From Deltaproteobacteria bacterium (GTDB taxonomy: Bacteria; Desulfobacterota; Desulfomonilia; UBA1062), in assembly GCA_018433775.1 (NCBI GenBank), contig JAHDQN010000020.1, positions 186,001 through 250,000 on the forward strand: a stretch of 64,000 bases of DNA, given 5' to 3'. The notes under the pieces are model-generated. The model did not search any database, was not told the origin of the DNA, and saw only the letters and a program-made list of their open reading frames with translations. Position numbers and translations under genes: made by a program. Positions 8,161 to 16,544 of this stretch are shown here, in pieces (positions within the stretch are counted from its first letter, which is position 1; each line of letters starts with the position of its first letter).

Positions 8161-9834
8161 ATGTCGAAGAAAGCGGAAAACCACCACAAAAAAACGACCG
8201 AAATCTTTCCAAATGACGAAATGACACCTGCGACGATCCTGGTGGTCGATGACAGCCGGGTCGTGCGCACCTATCTCCAGTCTCATCTGCAGAAAGAGGG
8301 ATATCAGGTTATCGAGGCAAAAGACGGCAAGGAGGCCATAGAGCTTCTGTCCGACGACATCGGCATCATCCTGCTCGATCTGTGGATGCCCGAGATGGAC
8401 GGTATGACCTGCCTGCGCTATATCAGGGAGAACTTCCCCGACATCCCCACCATCATGATCACCGTGAGCAACGAGGTGTCCAACGCCGTGGAGGCCATGA
8501 AGTACGGGGCATTCGATTATGTCACCAAGCCGTTCAATCCCAGCGAGCTTCTGGCCCTGGTCCAGCAGGCCATCCGCACGAGGATCCAGGCAAAGCGGCT
8601 CCGCCGGGTTGAGGCCGAGCTCATCAAGTCCCGGGAGCACGAGATCACCACCGCCTCCCGGATCCAGCAGACCCTTCTCCTCGGCGGCCGGCCGAAGAAT
8701 CTCAAAGGGATGAAGATCGGCGATCTCACGATCGCGTCCAAGAAGATCGACGGCGATTTCTACGACTTCTTCATGATAAACGATACCTGTCTCGACGTCA
8801 TCGTGGGCGATGTCATGGGCAAGGGTATCCCTGCCGCACTCATGGGTGCGGCGGCAAAGCAGCATTTCATGGGCGCGCTTTTCAGGATGGCCCGCATATC
8901 GGAAGCTGAAGAGTTCCCCTCTCCCGAAGAGATCGTTTCTGAAGTGCACGAGGAAATGATCGGACGGATGAACGAGCTGGAAACCTTCTTTACGCTCTGC
9001 TACGCGCGCTTCGACACATCCCGGAAGCTGGTGAGCTACGTGGACTGCGGGCATATGCGCACCATCCATTATCACAGCGACACAAGCACCTGCACCCTTC
9101 TCCAGGGGGTGGACATGCCGCTCGGTTTCCCAGGGCAGAAGGGGTTCAGACAGATTCTGGCTCCCTTCACGGACGGCGACCTTTTTTTCTTCTACTCCGA
9201 CGGGCTGACCGAGGCCAAGAACCCCAAGTGCGAGTTCTACGGTGAGAAACGCCTGACGGATTTCGTGCAGGGGCATGCCTTTCTCGAACCGCAGGACCTG
9301 TGCAGGACCGTCTGGAAGGATATCGTGGAATTTTCGCAGACCGAGAGCTTCTCAGACGACTTCACCTGCGTGGCGGTCAAGATCGAGATGCCCGAACCGG
9401 AAGAGCGCTACAACCAGGAATGGAAGCTGGAGGTGCCCTCGGACCTGGGCGAGCTGGGAAGAGTGCGCTCGCTCATCCGTGATATGGGCAAAGGTCTCGG
9501 CTCGAATCTGGTGGACGACGAAAGGATAAAGATGATCCAGATCGTGGCCACGGAGATCATGACCAACATCATCAAGCATGCGTACCAGGGAAAGCCCGGG
9601 GAGACCATCGCCATCGAGGGGAAAACCTCGCGTGACGAGATCGTGCTCTTCTTCTACGACTGGGGAATCGAGTTCGATTTCGCCTCGGCCCCCAAGCCGG
9701 TCTTCGACGGATCCAGGGAAGACGGCTTCGGGCTCCATATCATTGCCCATACCGCGGACTACATCCGCTATTCCCGCGACAGCAGTGGCAAAAACTGCGC
9801 CTGTGTGACATTCTTCCTGCAAAGGAGGGGATAA
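8161..9834 (+). CDS. Response regulator with SpoIIE-type PP2C phosphatase and RsbW-like HATPase domains
   Basis: 557 residues in three modules. Residues 24-140 are a receiver, with Asp30/Asp31, phospho-acceptor Asp73 (LLDLWMP) and Lys123 (VTKPF). Residues about 175-415 are a PP2C/SpoIIE phosphatase, with DGDFYD, GDVMGKG, YSDGLTEA and SDDFT metal ligands. Residues about 430-557 are a HATPase_c anti-sigma-kinase-like domain, with EIMTNIIKHAY, DWGIEFD and DGFGLHI. One chain therefore holds both the phosphatase and the kinase of a partner switch, under receiver control. The STAS gene follows 2 bases after its stop, the natural substrate of both activities. It lies just upstream of the EPS genes. 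Confidence 0.92.
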   Translation: MSKKAENHHKKTTEIFPNDEMTPATILVVDDSRVVRTYLQSHLQKEGYQVIEAKDGKEAIELLSDDIGIILLDLWMPEMDGMTCLRYIRENFPDIPTIMITVSNEVSNAVEAMKYGAFDYVTKPFNPSELLALVQQAIRTRIQAKRLRRVEAELIKSREHEITTASRIQQTLLLGGRPKNLKGMKIGDLTIASKKIDGDFYDFFMINDTCLDVIVGDVMGKGIPAALMGAAAKQHFMGALFRMARISEAEEFPSPEEIVSEVHEEMIGRMNELETFFTLCYARFDTSRKLVSYVDCGHMRTIHYHSDTSTCTLLQGVDMPLGFPGQKGFRQILAPFTDGDLFFFYSDGLTEAKNPKCEFYGEKRLTDFVQGHAFLEPQDLCRTVWKDIVEFSQTESFSDDFTCVAVKIEMPEPEERYNQEWKLEVPSDLGELGRVRSLIRDMGKGLGSNLVDDERIKMIQIVATEIMTNIIKHAYQGKPGETIAIEGKTSRDEIVLFFYDWGIEFDFASAPKPVFDGSREDGFGLHIIAHTADYIRYSRDSSGKNCACVTFFLQRRG

Positions 9835-9836
9835 AG

Positions 9837-10181
9837 GTGAAACTCTTCGCTGAAAACATCGACGGTATCATAGTCATCTCGTCCCTGCCCAAGGTTCTCG
9901 ATGCGAGCAATGCAATGGAGTTCAAGGAAGGCATTTCCCGGATTATCGAGCAGAGCTCCCAGGCGGTGTTCGATATGAGCGCCGTGCAGTTCATCGATTC
10001 GGCCGGATGCGGCAGCCTCATCACCACGCTCAGGCGCCTCAAGGAGACCGGGGGCACGCTGAAGCTCTGTGACGTCCGGAAGCAGGTGCGCTCCGTGCTC
10101 GAGCTGGTGAGAATGCACAAGATCATCGACATCTACAACACCAGGGAAGAGGCGTTGCGGTCTTTCTCGGTCGAGCCCTGA
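9837..10181 (+). CDS. STAS-domain anti-sigma factor antagonist
   Basis: 114 residues, the size of SpoIIAA/RsbV. It has the FIDSAGCGSL motif, with Ser55 in the position phosphorylated in SpoIIAA. The GTG start has an AGGAGG site about 8 bases upstream, inside the end of the receiver-PP2C-HATPase gene. In partner-switching systems the unphosphorylated antagonist binds a kinase or anti-sigma target and the phosphorylated form is released. Here the kinase and phosphatase are probably the upstream protein. The downstream target (a sigma factor, an enzyme or a glycosyltransferase) is not shown by the sequence. Confidence 0.92.
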   Translation: MKLFAENIDGIIVISSLPKVLDASNAMEFKEGISRIIEQSSQAVFDMSAVQFIDSAGCGSLITTLRRLKETGGTLKLCDVRKQVRSVLELVRMHKIIDIYNTREEALRSFSVEP

Positions 10182-10330
10182 AGACGCCCGGGCCAAGAGA
10201 CCTCTTCGTCTTTCTTATCAGGAGATCTCCGGATGACCGAAGGCATTCCCGAAACAGGGCGCATCTCTCTCATCCCCGGCATGATCGCGGCCACTCTTCC
10301 CTATCGACGCCCTGCCCCAAGAGAACACTG

Positions 10331-11068
10331 ATGAAATCCTCCAATCACCGCATCGACCTGATCGAAGAGCTCTATGAGCGCTATGGAAAAAACCCGGGGC
10401 TCTCCACCTTCAGGCACAATTTCCGTTTCTGGCGGAAAAAGACCGCATGGATAACGGTCGTGGGCGGGGCACAACTGATAAAGCGACTGCTGGACATCCT
10501 GGCCTCCTCCTTTTTGCTGATTGCGCTGTCTCCTCTCTTCGTTCTCATCGCCCTTTGCATCAGGCTCACCGATGGGGGTCCGGTTCTCTACTGGCAGACA
10601 CGGGTTGGCAAGTGGGGCCAGGAATTCAGGTTTCCCAAGTTCCGATCCATGTGCGTGGATGCGGACAGACAGCGGGAGAAAATCCTCGATCAGAGTCATC
10701 ACAAAGACAGCATCACCTTCAAGATGAAACGCGACCCCAGGATCACGCTGGTGGGACGCATCATCCGGAAGGCCAGCATGGACGAGCTTCCTCAGCTCTG
10801 GAACGTGCTCAAGGGCGAGATGTCGCTGGTGGGTCCGCGCCCCCCGCTGCCCGAAGAGGTTGACCGCTACACCCTGACCGACCGCCGGAGGCTCGATGTC
10901 ACACCGGGCCTCACCTGCATCTGGCAGGTGAGCGGCCGCGGGGATGTCCCCTTTGCCAAGCAGGTGGAGTACGACGTGCAGTACATCGAAAGCCGGAGCC
11001 TGCTGCTCGACCTCCGTCTGCTGCTCAAAACCGTCACCGCGGTCCTCACCGGCAGAGGGGCATATTAG
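10331..11068 (+). CDS. Polyprenyl-phosphate phosphoglycosyl transferase (initiating sugar transferase)
   Basis: 245 residues. A membrane segment at about 48-75 is followed by the monotopic phosphoglycosyl transferase core: WQTRVGKWGQEFRFPKFRSM, then KASMDELPQLWNVL with the catalytic Asp151-Glu152 dyad, MSLVGPRPP, and PGLTCIWQVSGRG. It transfers a sugar-1-phosphate from a UDP-sugar to undecaprenyl phosphate, the first membrane step of repeat-unit assembly. It lacks the large N-terminal domain of WbaP/WcaJ and has a soluble 45-residue N-terminus instead. It lies 149 bases after the STAS gene; the next gene starts directly at its stop. Confidence 0.92.
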   Translation: MKSSNHRIDLIEELYERYGKNPGLSTFRHNFRFWRKKTAWITVVGGAQLIKRLLDILASSFLLIALSPLFVLIALCIRLTDGGPVLYWQTRVGKWGQEFRFPKFRSMCVDADRQREKILDQSHHKDSITFKMKRDPRITLVGRIIRKASMDELPQLWNVLKGEMSLVGPRPPLPEEVDRYTLTDRRRLDVTPGLTCIWQVSGRGDVPFAKQVEYDVQYIESRSLLLDLRLLLKTVTAVLTGRGAY

Positions 11069-12616
11069 GTGGGCACCATCCTGATCGCCACGGGTGATGC
11101 TCCGGCCATGGCCGCGCTGAGGGACGACCACCCCGTCCCCCTGCTCCCCCTGATGGACCGGCCCTTCATCCGGCACGTGGTGGAATTTCTGGTCGCGGGG
11201 GGGAGAAAAGACTTCCATGTCGTGCTCTCGCACCTCCCGCAACGGATCGAGAAACTGCTCGGCGACGGGAGCAGGTGGGGATGTCGTTTTCAGTACCACC
11301 TGCTGCGGGACGAGTCCCGCCTTGCCGCAACCGTCAGGGCCGTTTCGCAGGACATGCCCGGTGGCCCGTTCCTCCTGGCGAATGCGTCCGTCCTGCCCCG
11401 GATGGATGTGCACAGGCCGGACGAGAAGATCGTGGAAAAAGGGCCGGTGCTCTACTGCATCGAGGATGCCGGGCAGATGCCGGATGCAACCCGCCTCTGG
11501 ACCGGGTGGGCATGGCTCGCTCCGGAACAGGTGGAGGGACTCCTTGATGCGTTGGAACGCGATGATGCCGGGCACATGGTCTTCAGCCCCGTGCCCGACG
11601 CTTGCACCGTGATCGACGTGCCCGGCACACTCTCCATGGATTCCTATTCCGGGATTCTCGCTGCCCACCGCTGGATGCTCGAAAAACGCTTCCCGGCACT
11701 CCTGCTTACGGGCAACGAGGTGGAGGACGGTATCTGGCTCTCCCGGAACGTCGAGATCCACCCCACGGCGCGCGTCATCCCCCCGGTGTATGTCGGGCCG
11801 AACTGCCGGATCGGCAAAGGGGTGCGGGTCGGGCCCTATGCCGTGATCGGCAGGAACTGCGTTCTGGACGAACGGTCCGTCATTGCCGGCTCCGTCGTTT
11901 TCCCGAATACCTATGTAGGGCATTCCCTGGAGGTGGTCGATGCGATCATCGACCGGAACCGATTCATCAGCGAGCGCCACGGCTCCGATGTCATCATGAC
12001 CGACAGCTTCATCCTCAGCGACATCCGTCACAAGCAGGTGAGAAAGTGGCTTTCCGGGTTCTTCTCCCGGTTCCTTGCCCTGGTGCTCCTCGTTCCGGCA
12101 GTCCCTGTCCTCCCCCTGATCCTGCTGTATGGGAGGAGCAAGGGCACGGTGACGAGCGGATCGGGGAAACAGGTGGTAAAGTTGCCCGCGGCATACGATC
12201 CCGCTCTCTGGAAGACATACTCCCTGATCAGCCTGTCACGGTCCCGGGCCGGGGAGGACAAGGCCGGTTCCACCGGCGGCACCATCCTCTCCCATTTCTT
12301 CCTTGATTTCATCCCCGGGCTGTTCAACGTGGTCAGGGGAGATCTCCAGATCATCGGAGTTCAGCCCCGCACCAGGGAAGAAATCCTGGCCCGGGGCAAA
12401 GACTGGCAAACCGTGTATCTCAAGTCAAAGGCAGGACTCGTCACCGAGAGCATCATCAACTTCGGACTCGATCCTGACCCCGACGAGGTCTATTCTGCCG
12501 AGATGCTCTACTCCGCCACGTTCACCCGGTGGAAGGACCTGAAGCTCCTGGGCAGATATTTCCGGCACGTGTTCAGAGCGGCTTTCATCCGCGGGGCCTT
12601 GAGGGAAACCGGCTGA
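11069..12616 (+). CDS. Fusion: degenerate nucleotidyltransferase, beta-helix and pseudo-phosphoglycosyl transferase
   Basis: 515 residues, GTG start directly after the preceding stop. Residues 1-205 look like a sugar nucleotidyltransferase, but the GxGTRL..PK loop is lost (ATGDAPAMAALRDDHPVPLL). Residues about 225-310 are hexapeptide repeats (HPTARVI, VYVGPNCRIG, VRVGPYAVIG) of a left-handed beta-helix. After a membrane stretch (about 330-354), the end aligns with the phosphoglycosyl transferase core: FLDFIPGLFNVVRGDLQIIGVQPR matches the previous protein's MDELPQLWNVLKG segment, but the catalytic Glu is Phe414. It therefore probably does not transfer sugar phosphate. A scaffold or regulator of the true transferase is the simplest reading. 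Confidence 0.72.
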   Translation: MGTILIATGDAPAMAALRDDHPVPLLPLMDRPFIRHVVEFLVAGGRKDFHVVLSHLPQRIEKLLGDGSRWGCRFQYHLLRDESRLAATVRAVSQDMPGGPFLLANASVLPRMDVHRPDEKIVEKGPVLYCIEDAGQMPDATRLWTGWAWLAPEQVEGLLDALERDDAGHMVFSPVPDACTVIDVPGTLSMDSYSGILAAHRWMLEKRFPALLLTGNEVEDGIWLSRNVEIHPTARVIPPVYVGPNCRIGKGVRVGPYAVIGRNCVLDERSVIAGSVVFPNTYVGHSLEVVDAIIDRNRFISERHGSDVIMTDSFILSDIRHKQVRKWLSGFFSRFLALVLLVPAVPVLPLILLYGRSKGTVTSGSGKQVVKLPAAYDPALWKTYSLISLSRSRAGEDKAGSTGGTILSHFFLDFIPGLFNVVRGDLQIIGVQPRTREEILARGKDWQTVYLKSKAGLVTESIINFGLDPDPDEVYSAEMLYSATFTRWKDLKLLGRYFRHVFRAAFIRGALRETG

Positions 12617-12618
12617 AA

Positions 12619-14910
12619 ATGGCGTCATCTCCCATGAACGGTGAATTCACGGACATCGACGGGCGGAAGCCGCACAAGCCCTTCGATCCCATCGGAACGG
12701 TGTGGAGGCACTGGATGGAGATCGCGGTCTTCGGCAGCGTCCTGCTCGTTCTCTGTATGCCCCTGGCCTTCCTGCTGAGCAAGCCCTTCTACTCGGTGCA
12801 GGGCAGGATCCTGGTGGCCCCCGCTGTCAGCACCTTCATTATCCAGAGCGAAGAGACTCCCATCACCAGCTATTATAACGCCTATGTCCGCACCCACGTA
12901 AACAGGATACACCAGCGCGACGTGATCGAGAAGGCCCTGGACCGGCTCGAACCGGAGCTTCGGTCGCTGTTCGTCCCGGAAGACACACCGCCTTCCCGGG
13001 CAGCCTCACGGCTGCTGGAAAGGGTGGAGATCGATCACCTTGCCGGCACGCATCTCATCACCCTGGAGATGACCGGCAGAAAGCCCGATGGGCTGGCACA
13101 GCTCATAAACGGCGTCATCGATGTCTACATGGGCGGGATCCAGCAGGAGGTGGAATCAAAGGACTACCGCCGCCTCATGTATCTGAAGGACGAGAAGGAG
13201 AAGATCGAGGAAGAAATCATCGCGCAGACCAGGCTCTTTCAGGTGATCGGGAAGGAAGCCGGAACCTTTTCCTTCCGCAGCGAAGACAATGTTCACAATA
13301 CCGAGTTCGAAATCCTGCAGGAGGAATACATCAAGGCGTACAGCGAGAGGATCCTGAAAAAAGGCGTGCTCGACTCACTGGTGAGCACCAGGAATTCCGA
13401 CAGCCGGCCCTCGCTGGATCCCCTGGCCCGCGAGTTCCTGGCCCAGAGCTCCTCGTCCGGTGCGATCCATGCCGCCATACAAAGGGAGCTGCTGGAGCTC
13501 TCGTCCCTGATGGCCGAATATCCAGAGGCCCATCCCGGCCGGGCAAAGATCGAGGCAAAGATCGCCTCCCTGACCGATACGCTCGGCCGGCTCAAGGCAT
13601 ATGAAAAAGAAGAGGCTACGAGCATGATCTCGCAAAAGCGCGATCTGGAAATGGACGAGGCCATCCTCACCGCCAGGGCCCAGTACGAGGCCGCCCGGCA
13701 AGCAGAAGAGGAGATCCGGGCCAGACGTGACGAGGCGCTGTCCCGGCGGATCGCCGTTTCCCAGAAGATCATGAGCGGCAAGCAGATCTCGGACAAGATC
13801 GAGCACCTGCGCACACTCCTCAACAGAATCGACGAGAGGATCAGCGAGCTGACCCTCGAATCCAAGGCCCCCGGAAGGCTCCAGGTCGAGTCCCGGGCAC
13901 GGATACCCGAAACCCCTGCAGGAAGCAACCTGAAGAAGATCCTGGTCGTCTCGTTCCTCCTGTCATACGGTCTCATCCTGATGATTTGCGTGATATACGA
14001 CCTCTTCGACAGGCGGGTCCGCGATCGCAAGGATATTCTCCATGGACTGGGCTCTCACCCCACCTGGCCCATTTCGAACTACCGGTTCACCGGGGCGGGC
14101 ATGGTGCCGTTCTCCCGGATCACTGCCGACGACACCACCAACGTGGCCGCCAAGGCGGTCCAGAGCCTCTCCATACGTCTGGACAAGGAACGCAAGGAGA
14201 ACAGTGCCCGGTGCGCGGTATTCATGGGAATAGACCGGAAATGCGGCAACACCGAGATCCTGCTCAACACCGCACATGCCATCACGAAGCTGTGCAAGAA
14301 CGTGGTGGTCATCGACGCCTGTTTCGACCACCCCGCCATTGGCAGCCACCTGGGCATCGACGGCGACCGGCCGGGAATCATGGACTTCCTCCTGGGCAAG
14401 GCGTCGATCAGGGAATGTATCGTGCATGACGACGAGCGCGACCTGGACTTCATCCTTCCTGGCAGACCGCCCACCCCGGACGACCTCGCTACCATGGACC
14501 TCTCCATCGTTCCCCACATGATCCGGGAGCTCAAGCAGCGATACGGCTTCATCTTCATCGACTGCGCCCCCATCCTGCTGAGTGACATCACGGAGTACTT
14601 CATCCTGCAGTCGGACATCACCGTGATGGTGGTCCAGGGGGACAAGACTCTCTACGAAGACCTGTTCATGGCCTCCAGCATCCTCTTCCGGCTGCAGGTG
14701 CCGGCCATAGCCGCTGTTTTGAACTGGGGCGCCCCCAGGAATCTGAACAAGCTCCAGATCTGGGTCTCCCGCCTCCTCTGGCCCGTGGAGCAATGGATCG
14801 CCCGAATCACCAGGAAAGACCTGAAGCAGGTGAAGTACTTCCTCGAGGAAGACCATCCCGGGAAACGCGCCCCCGATCCCATGGCGATCGGCAGCAGCGG
14901 GTCGCCCTGA
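12619..14910 (+). CDS. Wzc-like polysaccharide co-polymerase with degenerate BY-kinase domain
   Basis: 763 residues from ATG 12619, two bases after the previous stop. Membrane segment 1 (about 36-58) and segment 2 (about 438-460) enclose a long coiled-coil periplasmic region, the Wzz/PCP-2 layout. The cytoplasmic part from about 530 is a tyrosine-kinase/ParA-like ATPase. Its P-loop reads GIDRKCGNTEIL without the Gly-Lys-Thr/Ser of Walker A. VVVIDACFDHP (A') and FIFIDCAPIL (B) remain. No Tyr-rich tail is present. It probably sets chain length and couples to export, with nucleotide hydrolysis doubtful. Confidence 0.82.
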   Translation: MASSPMNGEFTDIDGRKPHKPFDPIGTVWRHWMEIAVFGSVLLVLCMPLAFLLSKPFYSVQGRILVAPAVSTFIIQSEETPITSYYNAYVRTHVNRIHQRDVIEKALDRLEPELRSLFVPEDTPPSRAASRLLERVEIDHLAGTHLITLEMTGRKPDGLAQLINGVIDVYMGGIQQEVESKDYRRLMYLKDEKEKIEEEIIAQTRLFQVIGKEAGTFSFRSEDNVHNTEFEILQEEYIKAYSERILKKGVLDSLVSTRNSDSRPSLDPLAREFLAQSSSSGAIHAAIQRELLELSSLMAEYPEAHPGRAKIEAKIASLTDTLGRLKAYEKEEATSMISQKRDLEMDEAILTARAQYEAARQAEEEIRARRDEALSRRIAVSQKIMSGKQISDKIEHLRTLLNRIDERISELTLESKAPGRLQVESRARIPETPAGSNLKKILVVSFLLSYGLILMICVIYDLFDRRVRDRKDILHGLGSHPTWPISNYRFTGAGMVPFSRITADDTTNVAAKAVQSLSIRLDKERKENSARCAVFMGIDRKCGNTEILLNTAHAITKLCKNVVVIDACFDHPAIGSHLGIDGDRPGIMDFLLGKASIRECIVHDDERDLDFILPGRPPTPDDLATMDLSIVPHMIRELKQRYGFIFIDCAPILLSDITEYFILQSDITVMVVQGDKTLYEDLFMASSILFRLQVPAIAAVLNWGAPRNLNKLQIWVSRLLWPVEQWIARITRKDLKQVKYFLEEDHPGKRAPDPMAIGSSGSP

Positions 14911-15034
14911 CAGGGTGTTTCCTCATCCTCCTCACAGGACCGCACATCATTGAAATGACCTGTATCCCGGCCATCATCCAGTACGAGCACGTGATCTTCC
15001 GCTGCCCCGGGCAGGGGGGAGCCTTTCTCAGCGC

Positions 15035-16411
15035 ATGAGCCCGTTCGTCCACATCGTCATGTTCGCCTGGATCCCGGTGGTGATCGGGCTCTTCTCGCGG
15101 CTGAAGCCGCGCCACGCGGTCATCGTCTCCATTCTCATCGCCTGGCTCTTCCTCCCGAACGCCGAGTACTCCATCCCCGGATTCCCGAACTACAACAAGA
15201 TGTCCGCCACCTGCTGGGGGATTCTCATGGCCGCGGCCATGTTCGACCTGGAGAACCTCTCGCGCTTCAGGCTCCGGGCCCTGGACATCCCGCTCATCGT
15301 CTGGTGCCTCTGCCCCCTGGCGTCCTCTCTGGCCAACGGGTACGGCCTCTACGACGGGGCGTCCGGCGTGTTCCGGCAGACCGTGACCTGGGGCTTTCCC
15401 TACCTGATCGGCAGGGTGTATTTCAACAGTCTGGAGGGCCTCAAAGAGCTGGCCCTGGGCATATTCATCGGCGGGATGATCTATGTCCCCTTATGCCTCT
15501 ACGAGAGCAGGATGAGCCCCCAGCTGCACTACCAGCTCTACGGGTTCTACCAGCATAGCTTTGCTCAGACCTACCGGTGGGGGGGCTGGCGCCCCATGGT
15601 TTTCATGTCACACGGGCTCATGGTCGGGGCCTGGATGATGAGCGCGTCGCTCATCGGCGTCTGGCTGTACAAGGCAGGGGTGCTGAAAAATTTCCGCGGC
15701 GTTCCGGCCGGCCTGATGCTCGGCCTTCTGCTGGCAACCACCGTGTGGTGCAAGTCACTGGCGGCCATCGGCCTCATGCTGGCGGGAATGGGCGTCCTGT
15801 TCCTGTCGAGCAGGTTCGGAAAACCCCTGTTCCTCATCCTCCTCGTGGCCGTCCCCCTCTTCTATATTCCGGCCCGGGCAACGGGCGCCTGGTCGGGAGA
15901 GGGCCTGATCTCATTCATCGAGGAGCACATCAGCCAGCAACGGGCCGAATCCCTCCAATACCGGATGGGCAACGAGACGATCCTGGCCGAAAAGGCCATG
16001 CAGCGCCCCCTGTTCGGCTGGGGAACCTGGGGCAAGGCCCGGGTATACGATGATCAGGGCAGGGACATCTCCGTCACCGACGGGCTCTGGATCATCGCGC
16101 TGGGCAATCACGGCCTGGCGGGCCTGATGTCGCTGACCTTGAGCATCCTCATGCCCGTGTTCCTGCTGCTGCGCACCTGCCCCGCCCGGTACTGGACCCA
16201 CCCGCGGACAGCACCCGTAGCCGTGCTCTCGGTGCTCCTGGGCCTGTACATGGTGGACAACCTGCTCAACGCCATGATCAACCCGGTCTTCATGCTCGCG
16301 GCAGGCGGAATAGCAGGCCTTACCCGGCTGAGCGTGCCCGCGGAAGAACCGGTTCCCGCGGCGGGAAAGACCCCGGCTGCAGAGCTCGCCTATGCCCCGA
16401 GGTTCCTGTGA
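15035..16411 (+). CDS. O-antigen polymerase/ligase-like membrane protein (Wzy/WaaL-type)
   Basis: 458 residues with about ten hydrophobic segments and a large loop at about 285-345 (SGEGLISFIEEHISQQRAES onward, then RPLFGWGTWGK). The loop's PLFGWG motif is typical of the O-antigen ligase/polymerase family, where it faces the periplasm. It starts with ATG 15035. It probably joins repeat units of the polysaccharide after flipping by the Wzx-like protein encoded at 18264. Polymerase and ligase cannot be separated by sequence alone; the place in an EPS cluster favours polymerase. Confidence 0.8.
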   Translation: MSPFVHIVMFAWIPVVIGLFSRLKPRHAVIVSILIAWLFLPNAEYSIPGFPNYNKMSATCWGILMAAAMFDLENLSRFRLRALDIPLIVWCLCPLASSLANGYGLYDGASGVFRQTVTWGFPYLIGRVYFNSLEGLKELALGIFIGGMIYVPLCLYESRMSPQLHYQLYGFYQHSFAQTYRWGGWRPMVFMSHGLMVGAWMMSASLIGVWLYKAGVLKNFRGVPAGLMLGLLLATTVWCKSLAAIGLMLAGMGVLFLSSRFGKPLFLILLVAVPLFYIPARATGAWSGEGLISFIEEHISQQRAESLQYRMGNETILAEKAMQRPLFGWGTWGKARVYDDQGRDISVTDGLWIIALGNHGLAGLMSLTLSILMPVFLLLRTCPARYWTHPRTAPVAVLSVLLGLYMVDNLLNAMINPVFMLAAGGIAGLTRLSVPAEEPVPAAGKTPAAELAYAPRFL

Positions 16412-16544
16412 GAAAGCTCTATTTGACAACAGCAGTCATTTCATTGAGTCCTGTGCCCGAGGAAGACGGGAGGGCCGTATTCCCTTATCGTGAACCTATC
16501 GGTAAAACCGCCGGTGCCGTTCGTTCTCAGGCTAGAGGGGCCTC

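Noticed and set aside
7896-8270. 124-codon minus-strand frame in the gap before the receiver-PP2C-HATPase gene
   Set aside because: Overlaps the start of a clear gene, lacks a ribosome site, and its product has no recognised features.
10301-12031. 576-codon minus-strand frame
   Set aside because: Runs antisense across two well-supported transferase genes with no ribosome site; a shadow frame.
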